From assembly GCF_964199755.1 (NCBI RefSeq), contig NC_133899.1, positions 1,488,001 to 1,552,000 of the forward strand: 64,000 bases of DNA, written 5' to 3'. Each line of letters starts with the position of its first letter. Positions within the stretch are counted from its first letter, which is position 1. Positions 1 through 11,636 of this stretch are shown piece after piece. The position numbers and the translations under genes were made by a program. Origin of the DNA: Larus michahellis (taxonomy: Eukaryota > Chordata > Aves > Charadriiformes > Laridae). Below the pieces are notes generated by a model. It was not told the DNA's origin, searched no databases, and saw only the letters and a list, made by a program, of their open reading frames with translations.

Positions 1-1325
1 CACGAAGCCTGGGCCTGGCAGCTGATGAAAGCAGCTCCGGTTTCCATGCGTGGATGCTCTAGGAAAGCCAGGCTGGCACGGAGCAGCCGTCCGTGCCAAC
101 ATGGTCACGGGACCGAGGCACCCCAGTGGCTAGCAGCAGTGTGGTGCTTCAGGAGGTGGCACCGAAAGCCTCACCTGTTCTGGTGTAGCGTGGCCAGGTG
201 CTCTGGGGAGTCGTCAGCCACGTGCCGCGGACACACTGGCGCTGCCTTTGCCTAAGGAAATAAACACAACAGGTCACAGTTGCTCTGTACTAACAGAACG
301 AGGAGGGCTGAAAGCAGCCAGAAAAACAATGATTCAGGGAAAAAGAGACCCAACTTCTTCCCCAGCTGCAACCCTGCCACATGGAGCTTTAACATGTTTT
401 ACCTTCAAGACACAACATACTCTGCCTTACTTGAACCATTCCTCTCTGGGCCAGCCAGTGCCTCCAGCATTTCCACTTCAATAGCTTCTCTCCCCTGTTT
501 CTATTCCTGCCAAGTTCTCAGCTGCCTCTTTGCTTCCAACAGCTTCCCAGGTCCAATTAAGAGAGCCCCATGCCCCTCTGACTCATCTCTCTTCCCAGCA
601 CTGCCTTCAAATGTCAACTGATTTAGTTAAGCCATGCTCACAAACGCAATCAATTTATTGGTTCAGGGCAGGAAGAATTCAGAAATCAAAGCTATTCTAA
701 GAAAGTCATGTCTCCTCAGTAATGGACTGCTGCTTTTTCCTCAAGCGCTAAATATTCTTCCACAGACTCTCTCCGAGAAGGCTTCTGCTTTCACCGTCGC
801 TGCTCTGAGCTTATGCCCTTCTTACGTGCACACTTTTCAACTAGTTCACGAAAGCAGGGATTTACAGATAACACTAACCACAGTGCAATGGATAACTGCA
901 TAAACACCTCATGCCCAAGAGGCAGTAGGTTCCCTGAAAGCAAGTGCATGCGACCCCCCGAAAAGTATTCAGGGGGTGAATAGCAACAAGCAGCAAATGC
1001 TGGAGAAAGGGAAAAAAAATAAAAATCCAAGAGCCTGTACTCTGTGAATTTGAGTGAAAGGACTTTAGAAGGGTGTTTGACAGTAAATGAGAGAGGAAAT
1101 CAGCAGAAGAAAAAGCAAATGCCAGCAAAAGCCTGGAGAAGTCCTACACCCCCCACCATCACAAAAGAATATTCTCCTGTCCCAACAAGCGATGACTAAA
1201 TGAGTAAGACACCCTGAACCCTGGATTCCCTGCCTAGGTGTGGCACTGGGGGCTTGGACTTGGAGCCAACTTGGACGCACCAACTTGGGACTTTGAAAGG
1301 GTTTAACATTAAATTCTGGACTAAC

Positions 1326-4300
1326 CTCTGATCACCAAGAACAGCGCGAGCCCCAAAGTATCTCTTCAACTCGTTTTCTGGGTTCAAGTTTCTGTGAAGG
1401 TTGAAACAAGAAAGAAATGCTACCATCAGTTAAATATAGCCAAAAGTCTCATGCTCAAGTCTTCTCAATCAGTGCCAAGTGCTCTGTACCTTAAACTGTC
1501 TCTGGCCAGCCCCCTGAACTGTCACACACCCCACTGATCTCACACAACAAACTGAAAGGAGCCTAAGAACGGTCCGAATGGGAGGCATCAAAACACTTTT
1601 TCAATCAGATGCACGCTTCCTTTGCGCTCTGCTCCTAAACAGTGCTGAGCTGGGGAATACTTCTGCTGCCCTCTCTTGGGCAGCTGGAGCCTTAGTCTGG
1701 GATACTCCCTGGACAGCCTCCGTGCAGGAGTGTGCATTCAGGGTACGTGTGCCTGGAAAACACGAGATACTCACCTGCTGCCGAGTCTAGCGTGGCAGCC
1801 TGCAGTTTGGGGGCACACCCTAACCACTGCATGGAGGCTGGCAAGGATTAAAATACATTTTTTTAAAACGAAGATCTCATATCAAAGCATGACAACACCT
1901 ACAGTTTTCTTGACCTAACACTGACCTCAGAGAAGGGAGGTGTGTTTGAGAGGGGATTCTCTGCCATCCAGCAAGTGGGGCTTCAAGAGAGAGAGTGCAA
2001 GGCTGAGATACAGCACTGACAACCCTCACCTGCTCAGAGACTATCCAGCTCTCAAAGGTTTCTGAATAACGTTTACATGACCAGAGAAGTCACTGAAGCT
2101 TAAAGCCACCCCTAGGTAAACAAACACTCTGCCTTTACTGAAACATCCCTGAACAGGCTGCGCTAGCACCCAGTGCCTGCCAGCCTAGGCTGTTTTGATG
2201 CAGTGTCCCTGAAGGTTTCAAAACTGGGACTGGTAAGTCGTCCCAGCTACAAATTTAAAAGCTTTCTCCAAAAACAGAAAGAACTGACAGTGTCTGCACC
2301 AGCCCCGGGTTCTGAAACACACCGGACATACCAGGCAGCCCATTCCCACCAGGTTTCCCAGTGCGACTCAGGCCCAGATGTTACAGGTCTCTAATTTGAG
2401 GCCGACTCATTCTTCAGCTCTTGGACACTCTCGGTGTTTAGACCACTTTGTTGATGGTGACATGCAGGAAAGGTTAGACAAGTCTAACCAGCTTTCCTGG
2501 TGAAATTAGCTCCTGGCACTGCTCAGCCCTCCTCGCAGGACAGCATATGCTGCACTGGGGCCTGCTGCTCACAGCACTCGGTCTGAATGCAGCTGGTCAC
2601 CTGGCCAGGCAGGTTCAATTGCAAAACTATGCACCAGGGCTATCAGCAGCTCTGCAGAGATTCTCCCACAGAGTCACACAGCGTTGTAGGCTGGAAGGTA
2701 CCTCTGGAAGCTAGTCTGGTTCAGTCATCCACTCAAACCAGGACTGATGAATACCAGTCACTGCTCAAAACCAAACACAGCTCTAAACGCAGCGGTTAGA
2801 AACAGGGATGTGCACAACCATTACCACAACCCCTTTCAAGCAAGGTCCTGATTGCACCAGGAGGCTCCCAACTCCCTTCCTTGGGGGAAGGGATATCCCT
2901 ATCATGGCCAAAGCCAAAATCAGGAAGGAAGCAAGCACTACCTGTGCTCTATGTAGAGTAGAGGCCTGCTGTCAGTGATTATTCCGCTCTGGGTCTGCTG
3001 TAATAGCCCATTGGTATCCTCAATCTTCTCCAGCAGGCTGTCGATGTCTTCCAGGTCGTTATCTTCCTTAAGACAGGCACATGCAAAGACAAGGCAGTTA
3101 TTACAGAATGAGTCATCGTGGCACACAGGTCACCCAACAGAGATCGTACCCGGCTGCCTCTGGGTCCTGATCTCCTTGCGATACTGGTGCAGCCCCTACC
3201 ACTCACCCTGCTGCTACCCCATCGCTCACCTCGGGTGCGCATGTACCCTCTCTTATTGAGGCCTCCTGCTCTGCACCTAGCACCCTGTATTCCCTCAGCA
3301 ATCCCACAGAGAGCCTGTTTTCCCTGTCCAAGTGTCCCCGTAAGGGCTGGCTGCTCTTCCCCACTTGCTCAAGCTATCACAGGGCTGTTGCTCTCCATGC
3401 CACCATGAGTTCAAACACACCAGCTGAATAAATCTAGCATGGGCAAGAGCTGGCAGGCCGTCTGGCCTCTGGTCTGCCCCTTCTTACCTGGCCTTCACTG
3501 TGCTTTGTCTGGTTTATTTATACTACAATCCCCACAATATAATGAAGTGTTGGGGTGCTGATTTTAATCATAAATATTTTAAATAATCAGCCTTTACCAT
3601 CTAGTTTCCACGGAAACACTAAGTTACTGCTGTGACCCTTGGAAGAAGATACCAAACACTCGCGTGATTTTAACCCAGCTCTAACATATTGCACTCCCAC
3701 TCTCCCCATCTTGTAACAACCCAAAGAATATATCCAGTGGTGCACATTCAACAGTTGTATAACACTCTTATCCTGATTTTCCTCTATTTTTCCCCAAAAA
3801 TAGCAACTGACGCATTTCTTATGCGGCCGTTTCACATCCTCCTCGTGATGTACGTGGGTGGAACATGGAATTCCATTCACAACACCCAAATAGCACTGCG
3901 AGCTTGCCTTTTCCAGCTAAATATAGCCATCCCGTGTGGAGTGGATACATGAAAAGTTTATAACATGCTTTGGATTTAAGTGCTTCAACAAAGGTGGTAT
4001 TATCTCTAATTAGCAAATCAAACTGCCTGGTTCTGGGCATTAAGTCTCACAAGAGCCTACAGCTAGCAGATGCCACCCTATTGCTTGTTAGTCTCGGGCT
4101 AGGAGAGGAAACGGGCTCTTTGATCAGGTTCTCTGCCTTAGTAACTCGCTCTGAGCTCGCCCAACTGTATTCCTGGGGAGGAGGTGGTCAGCTGGGCACC
4201 TACATGGGAGTCACGGCTCATCTGTTTGGCACTTCAGCATACTCTGGCTCAGGATGTTTAGCACAGGATCTCGCTCGAGTGAGTAGTTAAGATTCTTAAA

Positions 4301-7300
4301 CCTTAGCAAAAACTAGCTCCCGCTTGGACTTTATTTCTATTGAATTTAAAAGACCAATGACTGTGATCCGTTTAGTCTCCTAGCTTAGCTCAAGCAGATA
4401 AAGTGTATTCAAGCATACGCATTTGTCTCCAAGTTTTAGCCATAACAAACAAAGACACTGGATAAAGTTCTCTCGGTCTAAGCACACTTCCTTAGGGGTA
4501 AACACCTTAGAGAGAATCACTGTCCCCTTGCTCCCTTCACCACTGAGGGGACAGAGCAGGTCCTGCAGAAAGAGCACTTAGCAGTGCATTTGCTGATAAG
4601 GTACGAGCAGACACTCCTATCAGCGTTCAGCTATCAGATGTCAACCTACAGAGAAGGTGCGTGGCTGTGCATGGAGGAGAACGGAACGCGAATGACAACT
4701 GACAGCGAGAGCTCTGTATGGCTCTGCAGAGCAGGGACAGCCACCTAAGTAGGGCAGGGAAAATAAAATGAAAATGCAAAACTCCTCGCGCAGTACCCCC
4801 TCCCGTGTGAAGCCTCGAAGCAGAGATGAAAGAATACGCCACTGTGAGGATTTCAGCTCCAAGCATCCGCAGCAGAGCTGCGCCAGTCTCGGCTGCTTGA
4901 AGGACCACAGTCAAAAGCTGCTGTTGCCATTTCATAATTTTAAATGAGTACAGTGCACAAACGAGCATTTTTGCCTCAAAATCTTTTCTGCAGCCATCTC
5001 AGAGTAGCCACTTTGTCAACCCCAATGCATAGCCACTAACTCTCCGAGCAAACACAGACATACCAGAGTCTCCCCTGCTGAAGTTTTCTTGGTTTTCCTT
5101 TTCTTTTTTTTCTTTCGTGGCTTGTTACTCAACATAGGCTGCAAAGAGAAATGGAACAGCTGTCAGAGCATGCCCATGGACTGCAGGGATGAAAGCTCCA
5201 CCAGGGAGAGGAGCATTTCCCACAGGGATCAGCATGGCAGGAGGGTCCGTAAATGAAACCAATATTCATCCTTTCAAATTTTTCAGCGAGTGGAAATGAA
5301 GACACAAGGAGAAAATGGAGGAAACCACCAAAGGTTTACAAATGCAAAGGTTAAATCTCAGCCAGTTTTCATATGTCTGATACTACAAAATCGGGCAAAA
5401 AACTCTTTTAGATACACCAGGTGTGGAAGAAATGTTTCAGCCTCTCTTTAGTCCCTAGAACAAACTTCATTTCTGTCTTTCTAGTGAGCATGAAGTTTCA
5501 TCAGTCACTCCAATTTCCATAGAAACCAACACCTGCCTGGAAGCACCATACGATACAGGTTCCTCTCGCTGACAATGCAGCTACTTCAGCTCACAATGCT
5601 GCATAGCATTCCCTAACCCGACAGGCACACTGCTGTCCACGCTGGCTCTTCCCCAAGGCATACAGAGCTAAAAAGCGCATTTCCAGAATCTACACAGGTA
5701 ATACAGCGAGTAACAGCGTTACCAGAACAACCCCACAGCTCCCGAGCTGATTTCGGAACTAGGGGAATATGCAGCCCCAATCTGTCTCTATGAAAGGGTG
5801 GGGAGACGCCTGCCAAGGGCTCCCACGTTTCTCTCCAGGAAGCTGTGAGAGAAGCAGCAGGTGCACCCTGCAGTGCTTACGCAGCAAATTCACCGGGTCA
5901 GGGGCTGCTGGAGCCACTGCTCAGGCAGGGACCGACCAAGCAGAGCTCACACCACACATCCAGAGCATTCCCAGGCCCCTGGGCTGGCTGAGGCTACCAG
6001 CACAGCCGGACCATACACAGACGGCAGTCTTTGCCCCTCTGGCCACACCATCTGGCATCCAAAACTCAGAGGCCCACCCCAAATGCTGAGCCCTAATGGG
6101 TGAGGCCAGGGGGCCAACCCCCCTTCACTCTCCCCCATCCTCATCTCCAGTGAGACACGGGCTAGACTTGCACTGTCAAACTGTTAATTAAAGTGTCCCT
6201 TTCCTTACACGCTTCTGTAAGGAGACACTTCTGAGCTGATAAAGACCGCAGGAGGGAATCTTAATACAAAAAAACAACAAAGTGCTCCATAAAATAATAA
6301 GTTCAATGTTTAGTTTACATTGTTTGGAATCTTTACATCATCCACTCCAAAACAAATGCTTCACTGATGTCCTGGTTTCAGCTGGGATAGAATTAATTTT
6401 CTTCCCAGCAGCCACTGTGTTTTGGATTTAGAATGAGAATGTCGATAACACATATTGTTTTAGTTGTTGCTTAAGTAATGCTTACATTCATTAAGTCAAG
6501 GACCTTTTCAGCTTCCCATAGAAGCTCAGAGGGAGCATAGACAAGACAAGCTGGCCAAAGGAATATTCCATACCATGGGTGCCATGCTCAGTATATAAAC
6601 GGGGGTTGGCCAGGGAGCAGGAATCTGCGATCACTGCTCGGGAGAGGCTGGGCAATTGATCACCAGGTGGTGAGCAATTGCATTCCATCACTCATTTTGT
6701 ATATTCTTTTACTTTATTATTATTTTACCTTCTGTTACTGTTCTATTAAACTGTCTTCATCTCAGTCGACGAGTTTGGGTTTTTTTCTCTCTCTTCTCCC
6801 TATCCATTGGGGGTGGGGAGGAGTGAGTGAATGGCTGCGTGGTCCTAGCTGTCAGCTGGGGTTAAACCACAACTGAGCACTTACACAACAGCCCAACTCC
6901 ACATGCGGTGCAGAGCTCAATTAATTGTACAGCAAAGGGAGCAGAACAGCAATCTCCATTTCAGAATCCCAGGGTGCTTTCCTTCCTGCGCGCTTTGCCT
7001 AACCTCAGTGCTCATGAGGACACAGCACAAGGTCTTCCTCAGGAACCTCCCCTCTGTGGACATAAAATCTCCCCAGATCTCAGGCATAAACGCAACCCTC
7101 AGCACCAAACTGCTGATTCTCTTCCAGATCTGGAGCCCCAAGCACCTGGGTTTAAGCTCCCTCCCCTGAGGCTCATGTCATCAGCCTCTGACAAAACCCA
7201 GGTGCAAGGGAAAAGAAACACACTTATCTGGTACCCACAAAGCTGCTCAGTGCATACAGAGACAGGGAAATAAGAAATCTTCTCCCCGCACTTTGCACAG

Positions 7301-10300
7301 CAACCACCATCATCACCAGATACTTGTGGTTTAGTTACCGTTTGGTCCGGCTGCTCTGCTTCCTCCCCACGTCTCTGCCCATCGCCTTTAGACTCTTCAG
7401 TTACAGCCCCTTTGTTGTTCCCTTCTGCTGCATCCCGCTCACCAAGCTGAGCATCCCCTTGTTCCTCTCTAGACGGCAGCTCATCCTCCGACTCCTCAGC
7501 GGTGATCTGTGCAAACAGACGGACAAGCTGCCAAAACAGCTGGCATGGGGCTGAGCTCTGCCCCCTCCTGCGCTTGGGGGATGGAATTCCCCAGGGATCT
7601 GATCTGTTACACTCCCACCTGCAAATGGAAGAAAAAAGCATCGCAGCAGCAACAGAGGGCTCAACTGCTTGACTGGCTTCTCCAGCAGACAGACGGGGAT
7701 GACCCCTCACTTAAACCGTGTCACCTGGCAGGTCCCTGGAACAGCCCTGCACCCATCAAATCGCTGGAGGGTCACGACAACACGTCTCCTGCACGGCATG
7801 GCTGGCAGAAAAAGCATGGCCCTATCTGGACTTTACTCTTCCTTGAAAAGACCTTCCAAAGCCAGCATTGCCTAATGTTCACACAGCCAAGCCTGGGGGA
7901 AGCACAAGGAGCCACTGGGGCTGGCCAAGATACCCAGAGAGGAAGGCTCAGGGTCTGCCACCCCAAGGACCCATCTGTGCCATCAGGGCCTGCATGAGCC
8001 CCGACTTCCAACACTGGGATCTTGCAGGGCTGGGAATGTGGCAGGCATGTTCCTGAAACCAGTATCACCCACTGTTTGGCCATCCCGACACTCAAGCCCA
8101 GCTCTGACAACATCCAGACCACTCACCTCCTCCCAGGCCTCCCTCCAATTCTCTCCCAGTTTAGCCCCAGTTGCTGCCCCCTCAAGCCCGCCCTATAGCC
8201 CCCATCTCCCTCCATTTCCCACCCCCCAATTCACATCCCCTCAGCTGAGTCTCCCCAAGGCCCTCCAGGTCACCCACCACCCCAAAACCCTCAGTCCCAC
8301 TCCAATCACTGACCCCAGATAACTCTCACAAACTGTCACCTGGGTCACCCCCACCCAGCCACTGCCCCCTGGATCATCCCTCTCGGTCACTGCCACCCAG
8401 CTCCCCTGTTCCCTCCAGTCAGCCCCCAACATCCCCCCCCCCTTAGTCACTGCCCTCCAAATCACCCCCTCACAGTCACTGTCACCCTTCAGCCATTCCC
8501 CACCCAATAACTGCCATCCCAGCAGCCCCCTCCCACTTCAGCTGCCCTCCCTGAACCACTGTCACCCCAGCTGCTCCCCCCCGAGCCAATGTCATCCAGC
8601 TGCCCCCCCTCAGAGCTACTGTCACCCCAGCTGCTCCCCCCCAGAGCCACTGCCACCCCAGCTGCTCCCCCCCAGAGCCACTGTCACCCCAGCTGCTCCC
8701 CCCCAGAGCCACTGCCACTCCAGCTGCCCGCCCCAGAGCCACTGCCACCCCAGCTGCTCCCCCCCAGAGCCACTGCCACTCCAGCTGCTCCCCCCCAGAG
8801 CCACTGCCACTCCAGCTGCCCGCCCCAGAGCCACTGTCACCCCAGCTGCTCCCCCCCAGAGCCACTGCCACCCCAGCTGCTCCCCCCCAGAGCCACTGCC
8901 ACTCCAGCTGCTCCCCCCCAGAGCCACTGCCACTCCAGCTGCTCCCCCCCAGAGCCACTGTCACCCCAGCTGCTCCCCCCCAGAGCCACTGCCACCCCAG
9001 CTGCTCCCCCCCAGAGCCACTGCCACTCCAGCTGCTCCCCCCCAGAGCCACTGCCACCCCAGCTGCTCCCCCCCAGAGCCACTGCCACTCCAGCTGCTCC
9101 CCCCCAGAGCCACTGCCACTCCAGCTGCTCCCCCCCAGAGCCACTGTCACCCCAGCTGCTCCCCCCCAGAGCCACTGCCACTCCAGCTGCCCGCCCCAGA
9201 GCCACTGCCACCCCAGCTGCTCCCCCCCAGAGCCACTGCCACCCCAGCTGCTCCCCCCCAGAGCCACTGTCACCCCAGCTGCTCCCCCCCAGAGCCACTG
9301 CCACTCCAGCTGCCCGCCCCAGAGCCACTGCCACCCCAGCTGCTCCCCCCCAGAGCCACTGTCACCCCAGCTGCTCCCCCCCAGAGCCACTGCCACTCCA
9401 GCTGCCCGCCCCAGAGCCACTGCCACCCCAGCTGCTCCCCCCCAGAGCCACTGCCACCCCAGCTGCCCGCCCCAGAGCCACTGTCACCCCAGCTGCTCCC
9501 CCCCAGAGCCACTGCCACCCCAGCTGCTCCCCCCCAGAGCCACTGCCACCCCAGCTGCTCCCCCCCAGAGCCACTGCCACTCCAGCTGCTCCCCCCCAGA
9601 GCCACTGTCACCCCAGCTGCTCCCCCCCAGAGCCACTGCCACTCCAGCTGCCCGCCCCAGAGCCACTGTCACCCCAGCTGCTCCCCCCCAGAGCCACTGC
9701 CACCCCAGCTGCTCCCCCCCAGAGCCACTGCCACTCCAGCTGCCCGCCCCAGAGCCACTGTCACCCCAGCTGCTCCCCCCCAGAGCCACTGCCACCCCAG
9801 CTGCTCCCCCCCAGAGCCACTGCCACTCCAGCTGCCCGCCCCAGAGCCACTGTCACCCCAGCTGCTCCCCCCCAGAGCCACTGCCACCCCAGCTGCTCCC
9901 CCCCAGAGCCACTGCCACTCCAGCTGCCCGCCCCAGAGCCACTGCCACCCCAGCTGCTCCCCCCCAGAGCCACTGTCACCCCAGCTGCTCCCCCCCAGAG
10001 CCACTGCCACTCCAGCTGCTCCCCCCCAGAGCCACTGCCACTCCAGCTGCTCCCCCCCAGAGCCACTGCCACTCCAGCTGCCCGCCCCAGAGCCACTGCC
10101 ACTCCAGCTGCTCCCCCCCAGAGCCACTGCCACCCCAGCTGCTCCCCCCCAGAGCCACTGTCACCCCAGCTGCTCCCCCCCAGAGCCACTGTCACCCCAG
10201 CTGCTCCCCCCCAGAGCCACTGCCACCCCAGCTGCTCCCCCCCAGAGCCACTGCCACCCCAGCTGCTCCCCCCCAGAGCCACTGTCACCCCAGCTGCTCC

Positions 10301-10556
10301 CCCCCAGAGCCACTGCCACTCCAGCTGCCCGTCCCAGGCCCCACCACCCCGCAGGCCCCAACCTCTCCCCCGGCACTGTCACTCCCCTCACCAGCTCGAA
10401 GCGGTTGCTGACGCCGGCACGGGCCCTCCCGGAAGCGGCCGACGGCAGACCCTCCTGTCCCCCCTCGGGGCCGGGATCCAGGCCCAACTCGCCCAGACCC
10501 GGCTCCTCCTGGCCCCGCTGCTCGCCCCGCAGCCGCCGCAGGGCCCGCCGCGACAT
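1326..10556 (-). CDS. TCF25: TCF25 (NULP1), 5' part of gene: coding exons 1-5
   Basis: The human protein is a ribosome quality-control factor, homologous to yeast Rqc1, that works with LTN1 and NEMF on stalled 60S subunits. Coding exons on the minus strand: 10392-10556 (starts [16 protein letters not shown], as in human), 7339-7506 (acidic, Glu/Asp/Gln-rich), 5064-5138 (lysine-rich, a basic cluster around residues 117-129), 2942-3066 (contains [16 protein letters not shown]) and 1326-1391 (contains [15 protein letters not shown]). All junctions are GT-AG and phases join cleanly to give about 199 residues. The conserved central domain and C-terminus lie beyond the left edge. The start codon at 10556 opens the first exon inside a CpG island. 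Intron 1 (7507-10391) carries a large minisatellite and intron 2 (5139-7338) a solo LTR. Bases 1-1325 are intron 5, where I see no exon. Identification is by recalled similarity to human TCF25 and by synteny with SPIRE2. Confidence 0.95.
2655..2795 (-). mobile_element. CR1 LINE 3'-end fragment, diverged
   Basis: Sequence such as CACAGAGTCACACAGCGTTG, then AGGCTGGAAGGTACCTCTGG resembles the reverse complement of the avian CR1 3' end (usual form: CACAGAATCAC... GGTTGGAA.. GACCTCTGG). The match is degraded and truncated, consistent with an old copy in TCF25 intron 4. No reading frame of the element is left. Confidence 0.65.
6368..6871 (+). mobile_element. solo LTR of an avian endogenous retrovirus-type element
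   Basis: A 504-bp element beginning TGTCCTGGTTTCAGCTGGGA and ending GGTTAAACCACA, bounded by TG...CA. It is flanked by the perfect 5-bp direct repeat ACTGA (6363-6367 and 6872-6876), which marks the insertion. Inside are a TATA box (TATATAAA, 6592-6599) and an ATTAAA polyadenylation signal (6745-6750), in the usual LTR order. No internal retroviral genes are next to it, so it is a solo LTR left by recombination between two LTRs. It sits in TCF25 intron 2 in the antisense direction. I recognise the 5' and 3' ends as a family widespread in neoavian birds; the exact family name is uncertain. Confidence 0.9.
8556..10334. repeat. 30/31-bp minisatellite, about 56 copies, in TCF25 intron 1
   Basis: A tandem array built from one unit of 31 bp (AGAGCCACTGCCACCCCAGC, then TGCTCCCCCCC) and a 30-bp variant in which the tail is TGCCCGCCCC. 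Units also differ at two C/T positions (ACTGCC or ACTGTC; CACCCC or CACTCC). The left flank 8110-8555 looks like diverged older units. Because 31 is not a multiple of 3, all frames stay open, which creates long false open frames on both strands (up to 726 codons). On the TCF25 sense strand each unit carries runs of seven and four G. No coding role is supported. Confidence 0.97.
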
Positions 10557-10860
10557 GGAGCCCCGTCACGCACCGCGCCTGCGCGCGCCGCCCCTACCGC
10601 GCCTGCGCCGTCCCGTGCCCGCCCCGCCGCGCCTGCGCATGGGTGGCTGCTGCGCCTGCGCAGACCTGCCCTCCGCCCCGCCCCACCGCGCATGCGCAGA
10701 CCGGGGCCCCGGACCCGCCCCACCGCGCCTGCGCGTCGGCCGACAGCACGCATGCGCGCCCCGTTTTAGTGCCGCATCCCCCCTCCCCTTGCGCAGGCGC
10801 ACTGCGAGCTGCCCGGGTCCTGCTTCGCGCCCCGCGCGGACACCGCGTGAAATATGTCTC
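10557..10860 (-). promoter_or_regulatory. TCF25: TCF25 CpG-island promoter with NRF1-like motif array
   Basis: Immediately 5' of the TCF25 start, about eight copies of a CCGCGCCTGCGC / GCGCATGCGC motif occur at roughly 30-bp spacing (near 10568, 10596, 10625, 10650, 10685, 10722, 10745, 10787). CGCGCATGCGCAG near 10687 is a full palindromic NRF1 consensus. No TATA box is seen. The array suggests control by NRF1, common for housekeeping genes; binding is inferred. Confidence 0.65.
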
Positions 10861-11236
10861 GGGGAGGGAGGGGTCGTGGGACCGTGCGCTTTCCCACGGC
10901 TCCTGAGCGGGGTCACGGCGGGGCACAGCCGGGAACACGGGTGGGACAGGCTGGGGAGGACCCAGGGGGACGGCCTGGGGTGGGCTCGGGGCTGGGGACA
11001 CACAGGGGGGACAGCTGGGGGGGCATGGGAATGGAGGGGAGGATGGTCCCACGGTCTCTCTGTGGGGTCACGGGTGGGACACAGGCAGGAGGGGCAGAGA
11101 GGGTGGCCGGGGGGGGATCAAGGGGGTTATGGTGGAATGAAGGAGGTGGTGGGACACCCAGCCTCGACCCAGGGGGGCCCCTCACACCCCCCGCCCCGAC
11201 CCCCCCACCTCCCCACCCACTCAGGAACAGCCACAC
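10861..11236. other. TCF25-SPIRE2 intergenic stretch, no gene seen
   Basis: G-rich sequence with GGGACA and GGGGTCACGG-type imperfect repeats between the TCF25 promoter island and the SPIRE2 3' end. Open frames here carry no recognisable protein and change with the repeats. Confidence 0.6.
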
Positions 11237-11636
11237 GGCCCCGGGGGCAGCCCAGAGGGTTTATTAGCCGGGGGGGGGGACGACATACAGAGCAGCCGTG
11301 CCAGCCCATGGCGCTGGGCGCCCCAGCATGGCCAGCACCTGCCTGGCACAGCCAGAGCTTGGCACAGAAGCAGGGCTGGGGGGTGACAAATGGCGGCTGC
11401 GGGTGCCCCCCACCAGGATCAGTACCCCCAGGGGCCGTGCCAGCGTCCTGGTGGGAACGGGAGGGGACAGCAGGGACGGCAGGTGCCCTGCCATGCTGCC
11501 AGTCCTCGCCTCCCCCTGGTCCGTAAGGTATATAAATATAGAGGCTGTATGTATACATCCTATGTATATATGTACATCCGGGTGGCCGCTAGCGGGGTCT
11601 GCGCCGAGGTGGCCGGCACCCCCCGCGCCGGGGCCC
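11237..11636 (-). other. SPIRE2: SPIRE2 3' UTR
   Basis: About 400 bases follow the SPIRE2 stop codon (11637-11639) before an AATAAA on the minus strand at 11260-11265, so cleavage is expected near 11240. The UTR is GC-rich apart from an AT-rich island at 11527-11578. No further exon is visible here. Confidence 0.7.
11260..11265 (-). terminator. SPIRE2: SPIRE2 polyadenylation signal
   Basis: The plus strand reads TTTATT, that is AATAAA on the SPIRE2 strand, and it is followed by G-rich sequence. It is the first canonical signal I see downstream of the stop codon. Confidence 0.65.

Noticed and set aside
8482-10288. Several minus-strand open frames rich in [11 protein letters not shown]
   Set aside because: Frame-shifted readings of the same minisatellite, with no start context or homology.
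8556-10334. CRISPR-like appearance of regularly repeated 30-bp units
   Set aside because: There are no unique spacers between the repeats; units are contiguous, and the locus is a vertebrate intron.
8589-10769. Plus-strand open frame of 726 codons with Pro/Ala/Ser/His repeats
   Set aside because: It is the minisatellite read through a 31-bp unit; all three frames and the opposite strand stay open for the same reason, and it overlaps TCF25 exon 1 antisense.
11528-11540. TATATAAA-like sequence as a promoter
   Set aside because: It lies within the SPIRE2 3' UTR in an AT-rich island and no gene starts downstream on the plus strand.
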